64,000 bases of DNA, from contig JANYCN010000036.1 in the NCBI GenBank assembly GCA_025360225.1, positions 85,615-149,614 on the forward strand. The letters are read 5' to 3'. Below, piece by piece: positions 19,260-28,309 of the stretch. Position 1 is the stretch's first letter, and the number at the start of each line of letters is the position of its first letter. The DNA is from Actinomycetes bacterium (GTDB lineage: Bacteria > Actinomycetota > Thermoleophilia > Gaiellales > F1-60-MAGs149). The notes under the pieces were generated by a model. That model searched no databases. It saw nothing but the letters and a program-made list of their open reading frames with translations, and was not told where the DNA came from. The translations under genes and the position numbers were made by a program.

Positions 19260-20755
19260 AGGACCTCCGCGAATGGATCGCGCTGCTGCGCGCCGAGGGC
19301 GAGCTCGTCGAGGTAACAGCAGAGGTCGACCCGCACCTCGAGATCACCGAGATCGCCGACCGCACGATGAAGGCCGGTGGGCCGGCGCTGTTGTTCCGCA
19401 ACGTCCGCGGCTCGTCGATGCCGGTGCTGATCAACCAGTTCGGCACCGAGCGCCGCATGTGTCTCGCGCTCGGCGTGGAGAGCCTCGACGAGGTGCGCCA
19501 GCGCGTCGCCGACATCTTCGAGCTCCTGAGCCCGCCGAAGGGTCTCGGCGAGGCGCTCGGCGCGGCGGCGACTGGCCTGCGGACGCTGAAGGACTCGAAG
19601 CCGAAGATCGTCTCCTCGGCGCCGTGCCAGGAGGTCGTGATGGCTGAGCCCAACCTCGACGTCCTGCCGATCATGCAGTGCTGGCCCGAGGACGGCGGAC
19701 CGTTCATCACGCTGCCGAGCGTGATCACGCGCGATCCGGTGACCGGTGGACGCAACGTCGGCATGTACCGCCTGCAGAAGCACTCCGCGACGACGCTTGG
19801 CCTGCACTGGCAGATCCACAAGGACGCGGCAGCTGACTGGCGCGCCGGTGCTGGTCGGATGGAGGTGGCGATCGCGCTCGGCGGCGATCCGATCAGCATC
19901 TACGCTGGGTCGCTGCCGCTGCCCAAGCACATCGACGAGCACGCCGTCGCGGGCGTCCTGCGCAGCGAGCGCGTCGAGCTGGTGCGCTGCAAGACGGTCG
20001 ACCTCGAGGTGCCCGCGAACGCCGAGATCATCATCGAGGGCTGGTGTGAGCGCGGCGTGCTCGCACCCGAGGGACCGTTCGGCGACCACACGGGCTACTA
20101 CACGCCGGTCGACCAGTTCCCGGTGCTGAACGTGACGGCGATCACGCACCGCAAGGATCCGATCTACCCCTCGATCGTCGTCGGGGTTCCGCCCTCCGAG
20201 GACGTCTGGCTCGGCAAGGCGACCGAGCGGATGTTCCTGCCGGCGGTGCAGATGACGCTGCCCGAGGTCGTCGACTACGACCTGCCGTTCGCGGGCGCGT
20301 TCCACAACTGCTGCATCGTCTCGATCAGGAAGTCCTTCCCCGGGCATGCACAGAAGGTGATGCACGCGATCTGGGGAACGGGGCTGCTGAGCCTCACCAA
20401 GGCCGTCGTCGTGGTCGACGAGTGGGTTGACGTGCACGACTACACGCAGGTGATGTGGCAGCTTGGCGCGAACGTCGACCCTGGCCGTGACGTGATGCTC
20501 TCCAGCGGTCCGCTCGACCAGCTTGATCACGCACCTTCGCGGCCGAGCCTCGGGGGCAAGATCGGCTTCGATGCTACGGCAACGTGGCCGGAGGAGGGCT
20601 ACGCCCGCACCTGGCCGGCCGTGGCACGCATGGATGATGCGACCAAGGCAGGTGTGGATGCCCGTTGGGGCGAACTGGGCATCATGCTTTCGGGTAGGGA
20701 ACGGCCGGGCCCAAGCTCGGCGCGTAGGAGCCGATTCGGGAGGAGGGGATCGTGA
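19256..20755 (+). CDS. UbiD family decarboxylase (menaquinone-pathway type)
   Basis: FRNVRGSSMPVLINQFGTERRMCLALGV, GPFGDHTGYYTP, FAGAFHNCCIVSI. Confidence 0.95.
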   Translation: MKDLREWIALLRAEGELVEVTAEVDPHLEITEIADRTMKAGGPALLFRNVRGSSMPVLINQFGTERRMCLALGVESLDEVRQRVADIFELLSPPKGLGEALGAAATGLRTLKDSKPKIVSSAPCQEVVMAEPNLDVLPIMQCWPEDGGPFITLPSVITRDPVTGGRNVGMYRLQKHSATTLGLHWQIHKDAAADWRAGAGRMEVAIALGGDPISIYAGSLPLPKHIDEHAVAGVLRSERVELVRCKTVDLEVPANAEIIIEGWCERGVLAPEGPFGDHTGYYTPVDQFPVLNVTAITHRKDPIYPSIVVGVPPSEDVWLGKATERMFLPAVQMTLPEVVDYDLPFAGAFHNCCIVSIRKSFPGHAQKVMHAIWGTGLLSLTKAVVVVDEWVDVHDYTQVMWQLGANVDPGRDVMLSSGPLDQLDHAPSRPSLGGKIGFDATATWPEEGYARTWPAVARMDDATKAGVDARWGELGIMLSGRERPGPSSARRSRFGRRGS

Positions 20756-20846
20756 GAGAGCTTGTGCGTTTCGTTCTCACGTTGACACCTGTCCGGCGGC
20801 GCGAGCAGAATGCGGGCGTACAGCCCATCGGAGGAGGTTGAGCTTC

Positions 20847-21500
20847 GTGGCGGATCCCTCGGGGAGCCACAACGAGTCCCAGAACGCTGCGGGTGCTGCC
20901 GCCGGCGCGTACGCCGACCCGGCGAGCGCCGCCGCGGCGGTCTCGCGCGGGCGCTTCCTCACGGGCGTCACGTTGGGGCTCGGTGGACTGATCGGTGCCG
21001 CCGTGACCGTTCCGGTGGTCGGCTTCGCGCTCGGGCCGTCGTTTGCGGGCGAGGAGTGGTACTGGGTTGACCTCGGCCCTGTCGATGCCTTCAAGGCGGG
21101 CGACAAGTCCTACACGCCTGTCCACTTCGAGCGTACCCCGAACGGTGGCAACCTTGCACGTCGCGTCGCCTTCGTGCGGCGCGACACGGACACCGCGTTC
21201 ACGGTCGTCTCCAACACCTGCATGCACCTCGGCTGCCCCGTGCAGGCGGGCTCGCTCGGCTTCTCGTGCCCGTGCCATGGCGGCCAGTACGACAGCGAGG
21301 GTAGGCGCATTGCTGGCCCGCCGGTTCGGCCGCTCAACCGCTACCAGTCGCGCGTCGAGAAGAACCACCTGTTCATCGGGCGCGTGTTCGCCTCGAAGGA
21401 GCTCGATAACGGGAGCGTCGTGATGACCGACTCCTGGAAGGATCCGGGCGAGCCCGTCACCGGTTTCCTCTCGTACCTCTACCCCGCGCCCCCGCGCTAG
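20847..21500 (+). CDS. Rieske iron-sulfur subunit of cytochrome bc complex
   Basis: CMHLGCPVQ...CPCHGGQYDSEGRRIAGPPVRPL; GTG 20847 behind ggaggagg. Confidence 0.95.
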   Translation: MADPSGSHNESQNAAGAAAGAYADPASAAAAVSRGRFLTGVTLGLGGLIGAAVTVPVVGFALGPSFAGEEWYWVDLGPVDAFKAGDKSYTPVHFERTPNGGNLARRVAFVRRDTDTAFTVVSNTCMHLGCPVQAGSLGFSCPCHGGQYDSEGRRIAGPPVRPLNRYQSRVEKNHLFIGRVFASKELDNGSVVMTDSWKDPGEPVTGFLSYLYPAPPR

Positions 21501-21509
21501 GAACCCGAG

Positions 21510-22223
21510 ATGGCACCTCCCATTCCTTCCCCGAAGGAGCTCGCGCAGATCCCGGTCGACTGGATCGAGGAGCGCAGCGGGCTCGTCTCGGGCCACAAGT
21601 ACCTGCTGTTCCGCAACGTCCCGAAGGACATCTCGTGGCTGCAGACGCTCGGCTCGGGCCTGATCACGACCTTCCTGATCCAGGCGACGACAGGCGTGTT
21701 GCTCGCGATGTACTACCAGCCGACGCCTGACGGCGCGTTCTCGTCGATCCAGTACATCACGGACACGGCGACGCTTGGCTGGATGATCCGTGGCATGCAC
21801 AAGTGGGGATCGACGATGTTCGTCATCCTCCTGTTCCTGCACATGGGACGCGTCTTCCTGATGGGCTCCTACAAGTATCCGCGTGAGATGACCTGGGTTA
21901 CAGGGGCCGTGCTGTTCCTGATGGTGATGTTCATGTCGTTGACGGGGTATCTCCTGGTGTTCGATCAGCGTGCCTACTGGGCGAGCGTCGTCGCGATCAA
22001 CATCAACGGCTCCGCACCGATCCTCGGGCCGTTCATCGCCGAGTTCCTGAAGGTCGGCCCAGAGTTCTCCCAGCACACCCTGTCCCGCTTCTACTCGCTG
22101 CACATGCTCGCCGTCCCGGGCGGCATCATGGCCTTCATCGGGCTGCACCTGTGGCTCGTGATCCGGCTCGGCGTTTCGTCACCACCCTGGTCAAAGCACC
22201 GGGCGAAGGCGGGTGAGGTCTAA
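21510..22223 (+). CDS. Cytochrome b N-terminal subunit (b6-like)
   Basis: MYYQPTPDGAFSSIQYIT, GSTMFVILLFLHMGRVFLMGSYK, TGYLLVFDQRAYW; four-helix cyt b module ending at residue 237. Confidence 0.95.
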   Translation: MAPPIPSPKELAQIPVDWIEERSGLVSGHKYLLFRNVPKDISWLQTLGSGLITTFLIQATTGVLLAMYYQPTPDGAFSSIQYITDTATLGWMIRGMHKWGSTMFVILLFLHMGRVFLMGSYKYPREMTWVTGAVLFLMVMFMSLTGYLLVFDQRAYWASVVAININGSAPILGPFIAEFLKVGPEFSQHTLSRFYSLHMLAVPGGIMAFIGLHLWLVIRLGVSSPPWSKHRAKAGEV

Positions 22224-23080
22224 TGCCGCGGATGACCGCGCGCGAGCGTCGCGAGGCGTACCAGCGCGAGTACCAGTTCCAGAAGAAGACCGGCAAGCCG
22301 TTCTTCCCCTACGCGGTGCTGCACGACACGATCACCAGCCTGGTCGTCGTCGCCCTCATCATGGGCCTGACGATCCTCTGGCACTCGGGCTTCGGTCCCG
22401 CCCCGACAGAGGCTGGCGGCGAGCGTCCCGGCGGGTTCCTTGGCCCGGCCTACGAGGCCCAGGCCGACCCGGGTACGGCGAGCTACGACCCGCGCCCGGA
22501 GTGGTACTTCTTCTTCCTCTTCCAGCTGCTGCGGATCTTCTCAACGCCCGAGCTGCTGCTGTTCGGCACGATCATCGTCCCGACGATGTTGATGGTGCTG
22601 ATGCTCGCGTGGCCGTTCCTCGACCGCGGGCCCGAACGCCGTGTCTCCCGTCGCCCCGTCTCGATGGCGCTGGCGATCGGTACGCCGATCGTGCTGCTCG
22701 CGCTGACGTGGTCGGGATCGCAGGCGCCAGCGGTCGGTGGTGCTGCCTCGGGCCACGCCGGCGCCGCGCTGTTCGCTGACACCGGGCTGGGCTGTGCGAG
22801 CTGTCATACCTTGAAGGACGCCGGCGCCAGCGGCACCGTCGGGCCCGTGCTCGACACGCTCAACCCGGACTACAAGACCGCGCTCGACTTCATCACGAAC
22901 GGCAAGGCTGGCACCGCGATGCAGTCGTACAAGGCGAAGGGTGCGACGGCCGACCAGATCGCCTGCGTGGCGTCGTACGTCGCGGCATGGGCGAACGGCG
23001 GCGCGAAGGCAGCCTCCGTCGACCAGGCGAAGTACGCAGCCGCCTGCAAGGCCGCCGGAGCAGACGGCACGACGAAGTAG
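22223..23080 (+). CDS. Cytochrome b C-terminal subunit (subunit IV-like) fused to cytochrome c
   Basis: PGTASYDPRPEWYFFFLFQLLRIF (PEWY) followed by GCASCHTL haem c motif. Confidence 0.95.
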   Translation: MPRMTARERREAYQREYQFQKKTGKPFFPYAVLHDTITSLVVVALIMGLTILWHSGFGPAPTEAGGERPGGFLGPAYEAQADPGTASYDPRPEWYFFFLFQLLRIFSTPELLLFGTIIVPTMLMVLMLAWPFLDRGPERRVSRRPVSMALAIGTPIVLLALTWSGSQAPAVGGAASGHAGAALFADTGLGCASCHTLKDAGASGTVGPVLDTLNPDYKTALDFITNGKAGTAMQSYKAKGATADQIACVASYVAAWANGGAKAASVDQAKYAAACKAAGADGTTK

Positions 23081-23083
23081 CCG

Positions 23084-23129
23084 AGCATCGAAGGGGCCGC
23101 CACCTCCGGGTGTCGGCCCCTTCGATGCT
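23084..23129. terminator. Perfect 16-bp hairpin after the cytochrome bc genes
   Basis: agcatcgaaggggccg (23084-23099) / cggccccttcgatgct (23114-23129). Confidence 0.85.
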
Positions 23130-23153
23130 GTGACCTCCGACGCCGGCTTGCAC

Positions 23154-23173
23154 GTACGGCTCCTCGTCCGTAC
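23154..23173. promoter_or_regulatory. Candidate antitoxin operator (inverted repeat gtacgg-N8-ccgtac)
   Basis: gtacgg 23154-23159 / ccgtac 23168-23173, abutting -10-like tacaac and ATG 23183. Confidence 0.4.
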
Positions 23174-23182
23174 AACGCGGGC

Positions 23183-23461
23183 ATGGCCGCCATCAAGCAG
23201 GATCGCGTTGAGGTTCGTGTACCGGAGTCCGAGAAGCGCCTGTACGCGCTCGCGGCGGCGCGCGCTGACGAGACGGTGAGCGACTTCATGCGCCGCGCGG
23301 CGCGCGAGGAGGCCAGACGCACGCTCGCCAAGGACACGACGATCCTCCTCTCGACGGCCGAGGCGCAGCGCTTCGTGGCGACCCTCGATGCGGACGTGGT
23401 GGACGACACGGCCACACGCCTCGCCGACCTCAACCGCCACCGGGATCACTTCGCGACGTGA
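23183..23461 (+). CDS. DUF1778 (ribbon-helix-helix) antitoxin
   Basis: VEVRVPESEKRLYALAAARADETVSDFMRRAAREEARR. Confidence 0.88.
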   Translation: MAAIKQDRVEVRVPESEKRLYALAAARADETVSDFMRRAAREEARRTLAKDTTILLSTAEAQRFVATLDADVVDDTATRLADLNRHRDHFAT

Positions 23462-23970
23462 CGCGCCACGCGCCGCCGGCCGCGTTCGATTCGACACGGC
23501 AGCGGAGCGACTCCTTCCGATGCGGACACCCGGCCCCGGACGCGTGGCTGCAGGTGTACGCGGGGCAGAACGAGAGCCGGAACGCAGCTCGCACGTTCGT
23601 TACGGTCGACGGTGAGACGACCGAGATCGTCGGCTACTACACGCTCGTCGCGTCGTCGCTGGCCCTCGCGGAAGCGACGAGCGACGTCGCGCGCTCCCTC
23701 GCCCCGCGCTTCCCGGTCCCGGTCGTCCTGATCGCACGCCTCGCCGTGGACGAGCGCCACCAGGGCGTCGGGCTTGGAGGCGCGCTCCTGCGGGACGCCG
23801 TCACCCGGACGCTGCGGGCGAGCGAGCACGTCGGCGTCCACGCGATCGTCGTGGATGCGATCAGCGCGGCGGCCGCCGCGTTTTACCGCCGCTTCGGGTT
23901 CGCGGGCCTGACCGACGACGACGCTCGGCTGATGGTTACGCTCGACGCGGCCCAACGCCACCTCGCGTGA
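23458..23970 (+). CDS. GNAT toxin, TacT-like
   Basis: FRCGHPAPDAWLQVYAGQNESRNAARTFV, VPVVLIARLAVDERHQGVGLGGALLRDAV, AAAFYRRFGF; overlaps antitoxin. Confidence 0.9.
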   Translation: MTRHAPPAAFDSTRQRSDSFRCGHPAPDAWLQVYAGQNESRNAARTFVTVDGETTEIVGYYTLVASSLALAEATSDVARSLAPRFPVPVVLIARLAVDERHQGVGLGGALLRDAVTRTLRASEHVGVHAIVVDAISAAAAAFYRRFGFAGLTDDDARLMVTLDAAQRHLA

Positions 23971-24092
23971 TCGCGAAGCAGGGGCGCTCGAGCACCTCGA
24001 GGTCGGCGTCACCGTGCGCTGACCCCGCCGCGGTAGGAGGGTGGCGGTAAGCGCCTGCCGACCGGTCACCCCACGCCTGGGATACTGCGTCC

Positions 24093-24686
24093 ATGCGGGT
24101 CTTCCTCGGGATCACGGGCGCGTCCGGCGCGCCCTACGCGGCGCGGATCCTGCAGGGCCTCGTCGCGGCCGAGGCGGACGTCGGGCTCTGCGCCTCGCGT
24201 GCCGGGCTCGAGGTGATCGCCTGGGAGCTCTACCGCGATCGCTCGATCGCACCCGACGACGCGCTCGCCCGCTTCCTCGCCGACTTCGGCGGCCCGTCCG
24301 TGACAGCGTACGCGGAGCGCGACTGGTTCTCGCCGTACGCCTCCGGCTCGGCGCGCTGCGACGCCTACGTCATCTGCCCGTGCTCGATGGCGACGGCCGG
24401 CACGATCGCAACGTCCGGGCAGGCGAACCTGATCCACCGCGCCGCCGGCGTGGCGTTGAAGGAGGACCGCCGGCTGGTGCTGGTTCCCCGCGAGACGCCG
24501 CTGTCGGTGATCCACCTGCAGGCGCTGCTCACCCTGAGGCAGGCCGGCGCGCTCGTCGCCCCCGCGATGCCCGGTTTCTACGGGCACCCCGATACCCTGC
24601 AGGATGCTGTGGACTTCGTCGCAGGCAAGGTGCTCGACCTGATTGGCGTCGACGCCGGGCTCTTGCGTCGCTGGGGGCAGGCATGA
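24093..24686 (+). CDS. ubiX: UbiX family flavin prenyltransferase
   Basis: MRVFLGITGASGAPYAARILQ, CPCSMATAGTIATSGQANLIHRAAGVALKEDRRLVLVPRETPLS. Confidence 0.95.
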   Translation: MRVFLGITGASGAPYAARILQGLVAAEADVGLCASRAGLEVIAWELYRDRSIAPDDALARFLADFGGPSVTAYAERDWFSPYASGSARCDAYVICPCSMATAGTIATSGQANLIHRAAGVALKEDRRLVLVPRETPLSVIHLQALLTLRQAGALVAPAMPGFYGHPDTLQDAVDFVAGKVLDLIGVDAGLLRRWGQA

Positions 24687-25453
24687 CGTCGACGGAGGTC
24701 GAGCCCCTCGAGCCACCCGAGCCGGTCGTCATTGAGACGTCTGGCACGCTGCCGCCGGAGCGCGTGCAGGCGATGTTCGACCGCATCGCGCGGCCGTACG
24801 ACATGATGAACCGCGTCATGACCGTCGGGCTCGACCGCCGCTGGCGAGCGCTTGCAGCAGACGAGGCGGTGGTCGGCGCTGGTGCCACCGTGCTCGACTG
24901 CTGCTGTGGCACCGGCGACCTCGCCCTGGAGCTCGCGGGGCGCGTCGGTAACGCTGGCGAGGTGCTGGGCGTCGACTTCTCTACCGAGATGCTCGCCGTC
25001 GCGCGCAGCAAGGCCGAGCGCGCCGGAGCCCGCAACGTGCGCTTCATCGAGGGAGACGCCCTGGCCCTACCGGCGGCGGATGACGAGTTCGCCGCCGCGA
25101 CGGTGGCGTTCGGCGTCCGCAACCTCGCCGACTACCTGCAGGGCTTCCGCGAGCTCGCGCGCGTCGTCCGCCCCGGCGGGCGCGTCGTCTGCCTCGAGAT
25201 CACGAACCCGCAGCACGGACACCTCGCGCGGTTCTACCGCGTGTGGTTTGACCGGCTGGTGCCGGCGATCGGCAAGGTTGCTGATCGCGGTGGCAACGGC
25301 GCCTACAGCTACCTTCCGGCCTCTGTTCGCCGGTTTCCCGGGCCGTCCGCGCTCGGGCAGGTCATGCTCGACGCCGGCCTCGTGAACGTGCGCTACCGCT
25401 TGCTGGCTGGTGGGATCGTCGCGCTCCACGTCGGCGAGGTGCCGCGACGATGA
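24683..25453 (+). CDS. menG: Demethylmenaquinone methyltransferase (UbiE/MenG)
   Basis: MFDRIARPYDMMNRVMTVGLDRRWR, VLDCCCGTGDLALEL, GVRNLADYLQGFRELARVVRPGGRVVCLEIT; ORF trimmed to ATG 24683. Confidence 0.94.
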   Translation: MTSTEVEPLEPPEPVVIETSGTLPPERVQAMFDRIARPYDMMNRVMTVGLDRRWRALAADEAVVGAGATVLDCCCGTGDLALELAGRVGNAGEVLGVDFSTEMLAVARSKAERAGARNVRFIEGDALALPAADDEFAAATVAFGVRNLADYLQGFRELARVVRPGGRVVCLEITNPQHGHLARFYRVWFDRLVPAIGKVADRGGNGAYSYLPASVRRFPGPSALGQVMLDAGLVNVRYRLLAGGIVALHVGEVPRR

Positions 25454-26419
25454 GCGCCACGGCAGAGTCCGCACACCTCGCCCGCGACGACGTCCGCGAC
25501 TACCTCTCCCGCCTCGAAGACCTGCTTCGGACGACCGGGGCGTCCTCGAATGGCCCGGCGGGTGTTGCAGCGCTCGCGACCGTCGACCGGCGGCAAGCGC
25601 CTCCGTCCCCTCCTCGTCTACCTCTGCGCACCCGAGGCGGGGCGTACCGGCGACGGTGTGCTGCTCGCCGGCGCGGCCGTCGAGCTGATCCACTCCGCAA
25701 CCCTCGTGCACGACGACGTGCTCGACCGCGCTCAGCTCCGCCGCGGACGCCCAACCGTCTGGGCACGCGATGGGGAGCTCGTCGCCACGGCGACCGGCGA
25801 CTACCTCTTTGCCCGAGCCTTCACGATCCTCGCCGAGACCGGCGACATGGCGGCCGTCAGCGAGCTCGCGGAGTGCACCCTCGGGCTTGCGCGTGGCGAG
25901 GCGATGCAGGTCGAGCAGGCACGTCAGCCCGGTACGACCCTCGAGGCGTACCTCGAGCGGTGCGGGCTGAAGACCGGGCTGCTGTTCGCGACCGCCGCCG
26001 CGCTTGGCGGCCGTCTCGGCGGGCTGGGTGAGGAGGCCTTGAGCCACCTTCGGGCGTATGGCCACGCGCTCGGCCTCGCGTTCCAGATCGCCGACGACGT
26101 CCTCGACTGCGCTGGCTCCATCGAGTCGACCGGCAAGCCGCTTGGCACCGACCTGTTGGACGGCACGACGACCTACCCGCTGCTCGTCGCGGCGTCGCTT
26201 GACCCCGTTGTCGCCCGGGCGGTCGAGCTCGGCCCGGAGCGCGACCACGTGCTCGAGGTCCTCGCGCGGGTCGCCGACACCGGCGCGATCGCGCGTTCGC
26301 GTGTTCTTGCACACGCCTACGCGCGGCAGGCGAACGAGGCTCTCGACGAGCTGGAAGATGACCTCGACACCCAACCGCTCCGCGCCGTCGCGCTCGGGGT
26401 CGTCGACCGGGAGGTCTGA
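25450..26419 (+). CDS. Polyprenyl diphosphate synthase with apparent frameshift near 25588
   Basis: Frame 25450 gives ...RDYLSRLEDLLRTT...ALATVD, then GGKRLRPLLVYL...LVHDDVLDRAQLRRGRPTVW...ADDVLD in the +1 frame. Confidence 0.85.
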
Positions 26420-26420
26420 C

Positions 26421-27536
26421 ATGGCGATCGCTACCCCCGTCTCCGCCGAGCTCCGAACGATCCGCGAGAAGGTCCTCGCAGGGGAGCGCCTCGACCTCGA
26501 CGACGGCATCACGTTGCTCGAGTGCGACGACCTGCTGTCGCTCGGCGAGCTCGCCGACTCTGCGCGGCGGCTCCGTGGCGGCAACGAGGAGGTGTACTTC
26601 GTCAACAACCTCTACCTGAACCACACGACGATCTGCCGGGTCAAGTGCAAGTTCTGCGCCTTCGCTCGTACCGCGAAACAGGCCGACGCGGAGATGTGGG
26701 AGATCGACGATCTCGTCGCGCACGCGCTACGCGTTCGCGAGCACCAGGAGTTCTCCGAGATCCACATGGTCGGCGGCGAGAACCCCCACCTCGACTTCTC
26801 CTACTACGTCGACATCACCGCGGCGCTGCGCAAGGCGATGCCCGACGTGCACCTGAAGCTGTTCACGGCGTCCGAGATCCACCACATGACCAAGCTGTCG
26901 GGCCTCACCCACGAGGATGTCCTCAAGGAGCTGATCAAGGCGGGTCTCGACACCCTGCCGGGTGGTGGCGCCGAGGTGTTCGCCCCGCGCGTCCGGAAGA
27001 TCGTCGCGCCCGGCAAGGAGCCCGGCGAGACGTGGCTGCAGACCCACCGCACCGCCCACGCGCTCGGACTGCGGACGCACTGCACGATGCTCTACAACCA
27101 CGTCGAGACCTACGAGGAGCGCATCGAGCACCTGCTCGCCCTGCGCGACCTGCAGGACGACACGAGCGGATTCATGGCGTTCATCCCGCTCCCCTTCCAC
27201 CCGGAGAACACCGTCTTCGAGCGGCGCGGCTGGAAGTTCACGACCGGCATGGACGACCTGAAGATGGTCGCAGTGTCACGGCTCATGCTCGACAACGTCG
27301 AGCACGTGAAGGCGTACTGGATCATGATCTCGACGCCCCTCGCGCAGGTCGCGCTGCACTTCGGCGCCAACGACATCCAGGGCACCGTCGTCGAGGAGAA
27401 GATCGCTCATGCAGCAGGTGCCGTGACGCCGACGGAGGAGAAGGTCGGCGACCTCGTGCACGTCATCCGCGAGGCCGGGAAGGTGCCCGTGCAGCGCGAC
27501 ACCTTCTACAACGTGATCCGGCGGTTCGACCCGTGA
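26421..27536 (+). CDS. mqnE: Aminofutalosine synthase
   Basis: Radical SAM CRVKCKFCAFAR; VGGENPHLDFSYY; ORF trimmed to ATG 26421. Confidence 0.93.
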   Translation: MAIATPVSAELRTIREKVLAGERLDLDDGITLLECDDLLSLGELADSARRLRGGNEEVYFVNNLYLNHTTICRVKCKFCAFARTAKQADAEMWEIDDLVAHALRVREHQEFSEIHMVGGENPHLDFSYYVDITAALRKAMPDVHLKLFTASEIHHMTKLSGLTHEDVLKELIKAGLDTLPGGGAEVFAPRVRKIVAPGKEPGETWLQTHRTAHALGLRTHCTMLYNHVETYEERIEHLLALRDLQDDTSGFMAFIPLPFHPENTVFERRGWKFTTGMDDLKMVAVSRLMLDNVEHVKAYWIMISTPLAQVALHFGANDIQGTVVEEKIAHAAGAVTPTEEKVGDLVHVIREAGKVPVQRDTFYNVIRRFDP

Positions 27537-28309
27537 TCCGCCTCGGCCGCGTCGACTACATCAACACCTTCCCGATCGCCTGGAGCCTGGCACGACACCT
27601 GCCGGCGGGGCTCGCGGAGGAGGTCGTCGGCGTCCCGACCCGCCTCAACGCGCTGTTGCACCAGGGGGCAGTCGACGTGGCGAACGTGTCGAGCGTCGAG
27701 TACGCCCGCCACGCCGACAGCTACGTGTTGTTGCCGTCGCTGTGTGTCGGGTCGGACGGCGCCGTCGAGTCGGTGCAGCTCGTCACGGCGCGCCGCCTCG
27801 ACGACGTGCGCACCATCGCCGCGACGTCACACAGCGCGTCGAGCGTCGTCCTCGCGCGCATCCTCCTGCCGCACGCGGAGATCCTTGCAGAGGATGCCGA
27901 TGCCGATGCCCGGCTCCTGATCGGCGACCAGGCGTTGCGCTCCGCCTTCGACGACCCGACGCCCCACCACGACCTCGGTGCGCTCTGGCGCGAGCGAACA
28001 GGTCTGCCAATGGTGTTCGCTGTCTGGGCGGCGCGGGTCGGCACCGACCGGCTCGAGGATCTCGACACCGCGCTCGCGGCAGCCGTCGCCGACAGCGCGG
28101 CACACGCCGCACAGGTCGCCCGTGACGCGGCAGAGCGCTTCGCGTTCCCCGCCGGGTTCCTGGCGCGCTACTTCGAGAAGCTCCGATACCGTTTCGGCGA
28201 GCGGGAGCGAGCGGGGCTCGCACGCTTCTTCGAGCTGGCGCACGCGGCCGGCATCCTCGAGGCGACGCCGACGATGCGCTTCGCCTCCGACCTGACCGGG
28301 GTCAGCTGA
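27533..28309 (+). CDS. mqnA: Chorismate dehydratase
   Basis: IRLGRVDYINTFPIAWSL..., RLNALLHQGAVDVANVSSVEYARH; GTG 27533. Confidence 0.92.
   Translation: MIRLGRVDYINTFPIAWSLARHLPAGLAEEVVGVPTRLNALLHQGAVDVANVSSVEYARHADSYVLLPSLCVGSDGAVESVQLVTARRLDDVRTIAATSHSASSVVLARILLPHAEILAEDADADARLLIGDQALRSAFDDPTPHHDLGALWRERTGLPMVFAVWAARVGTDRLEDLDTALAAAVADSAAHAAQVARDAAERFAFPAGFLARYFEKLRYRFGERERAGLARFFELAHAAGILEATPTMRFASDLTGVS

Noticed and set aside
18370-20530. Minus-strand ORFs 18370..19899 and 19106..20530
   Set aside because: Antisense to hemB and ubiD; composition typical of GC-rich shadow frames.
23986-24021. Reading frame ...REAGALEHLEVGVTVR* after the GNAT toxin, possible gene remnant
   Set aside because: Too short and unrecognised; could not be distinguished from chance coding-like sequence.
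25067-26608. Minus-strand ORF of 513 aa
   Set aside because: Antisense to menG and polyprenyl synthase, both with strong family motifs.
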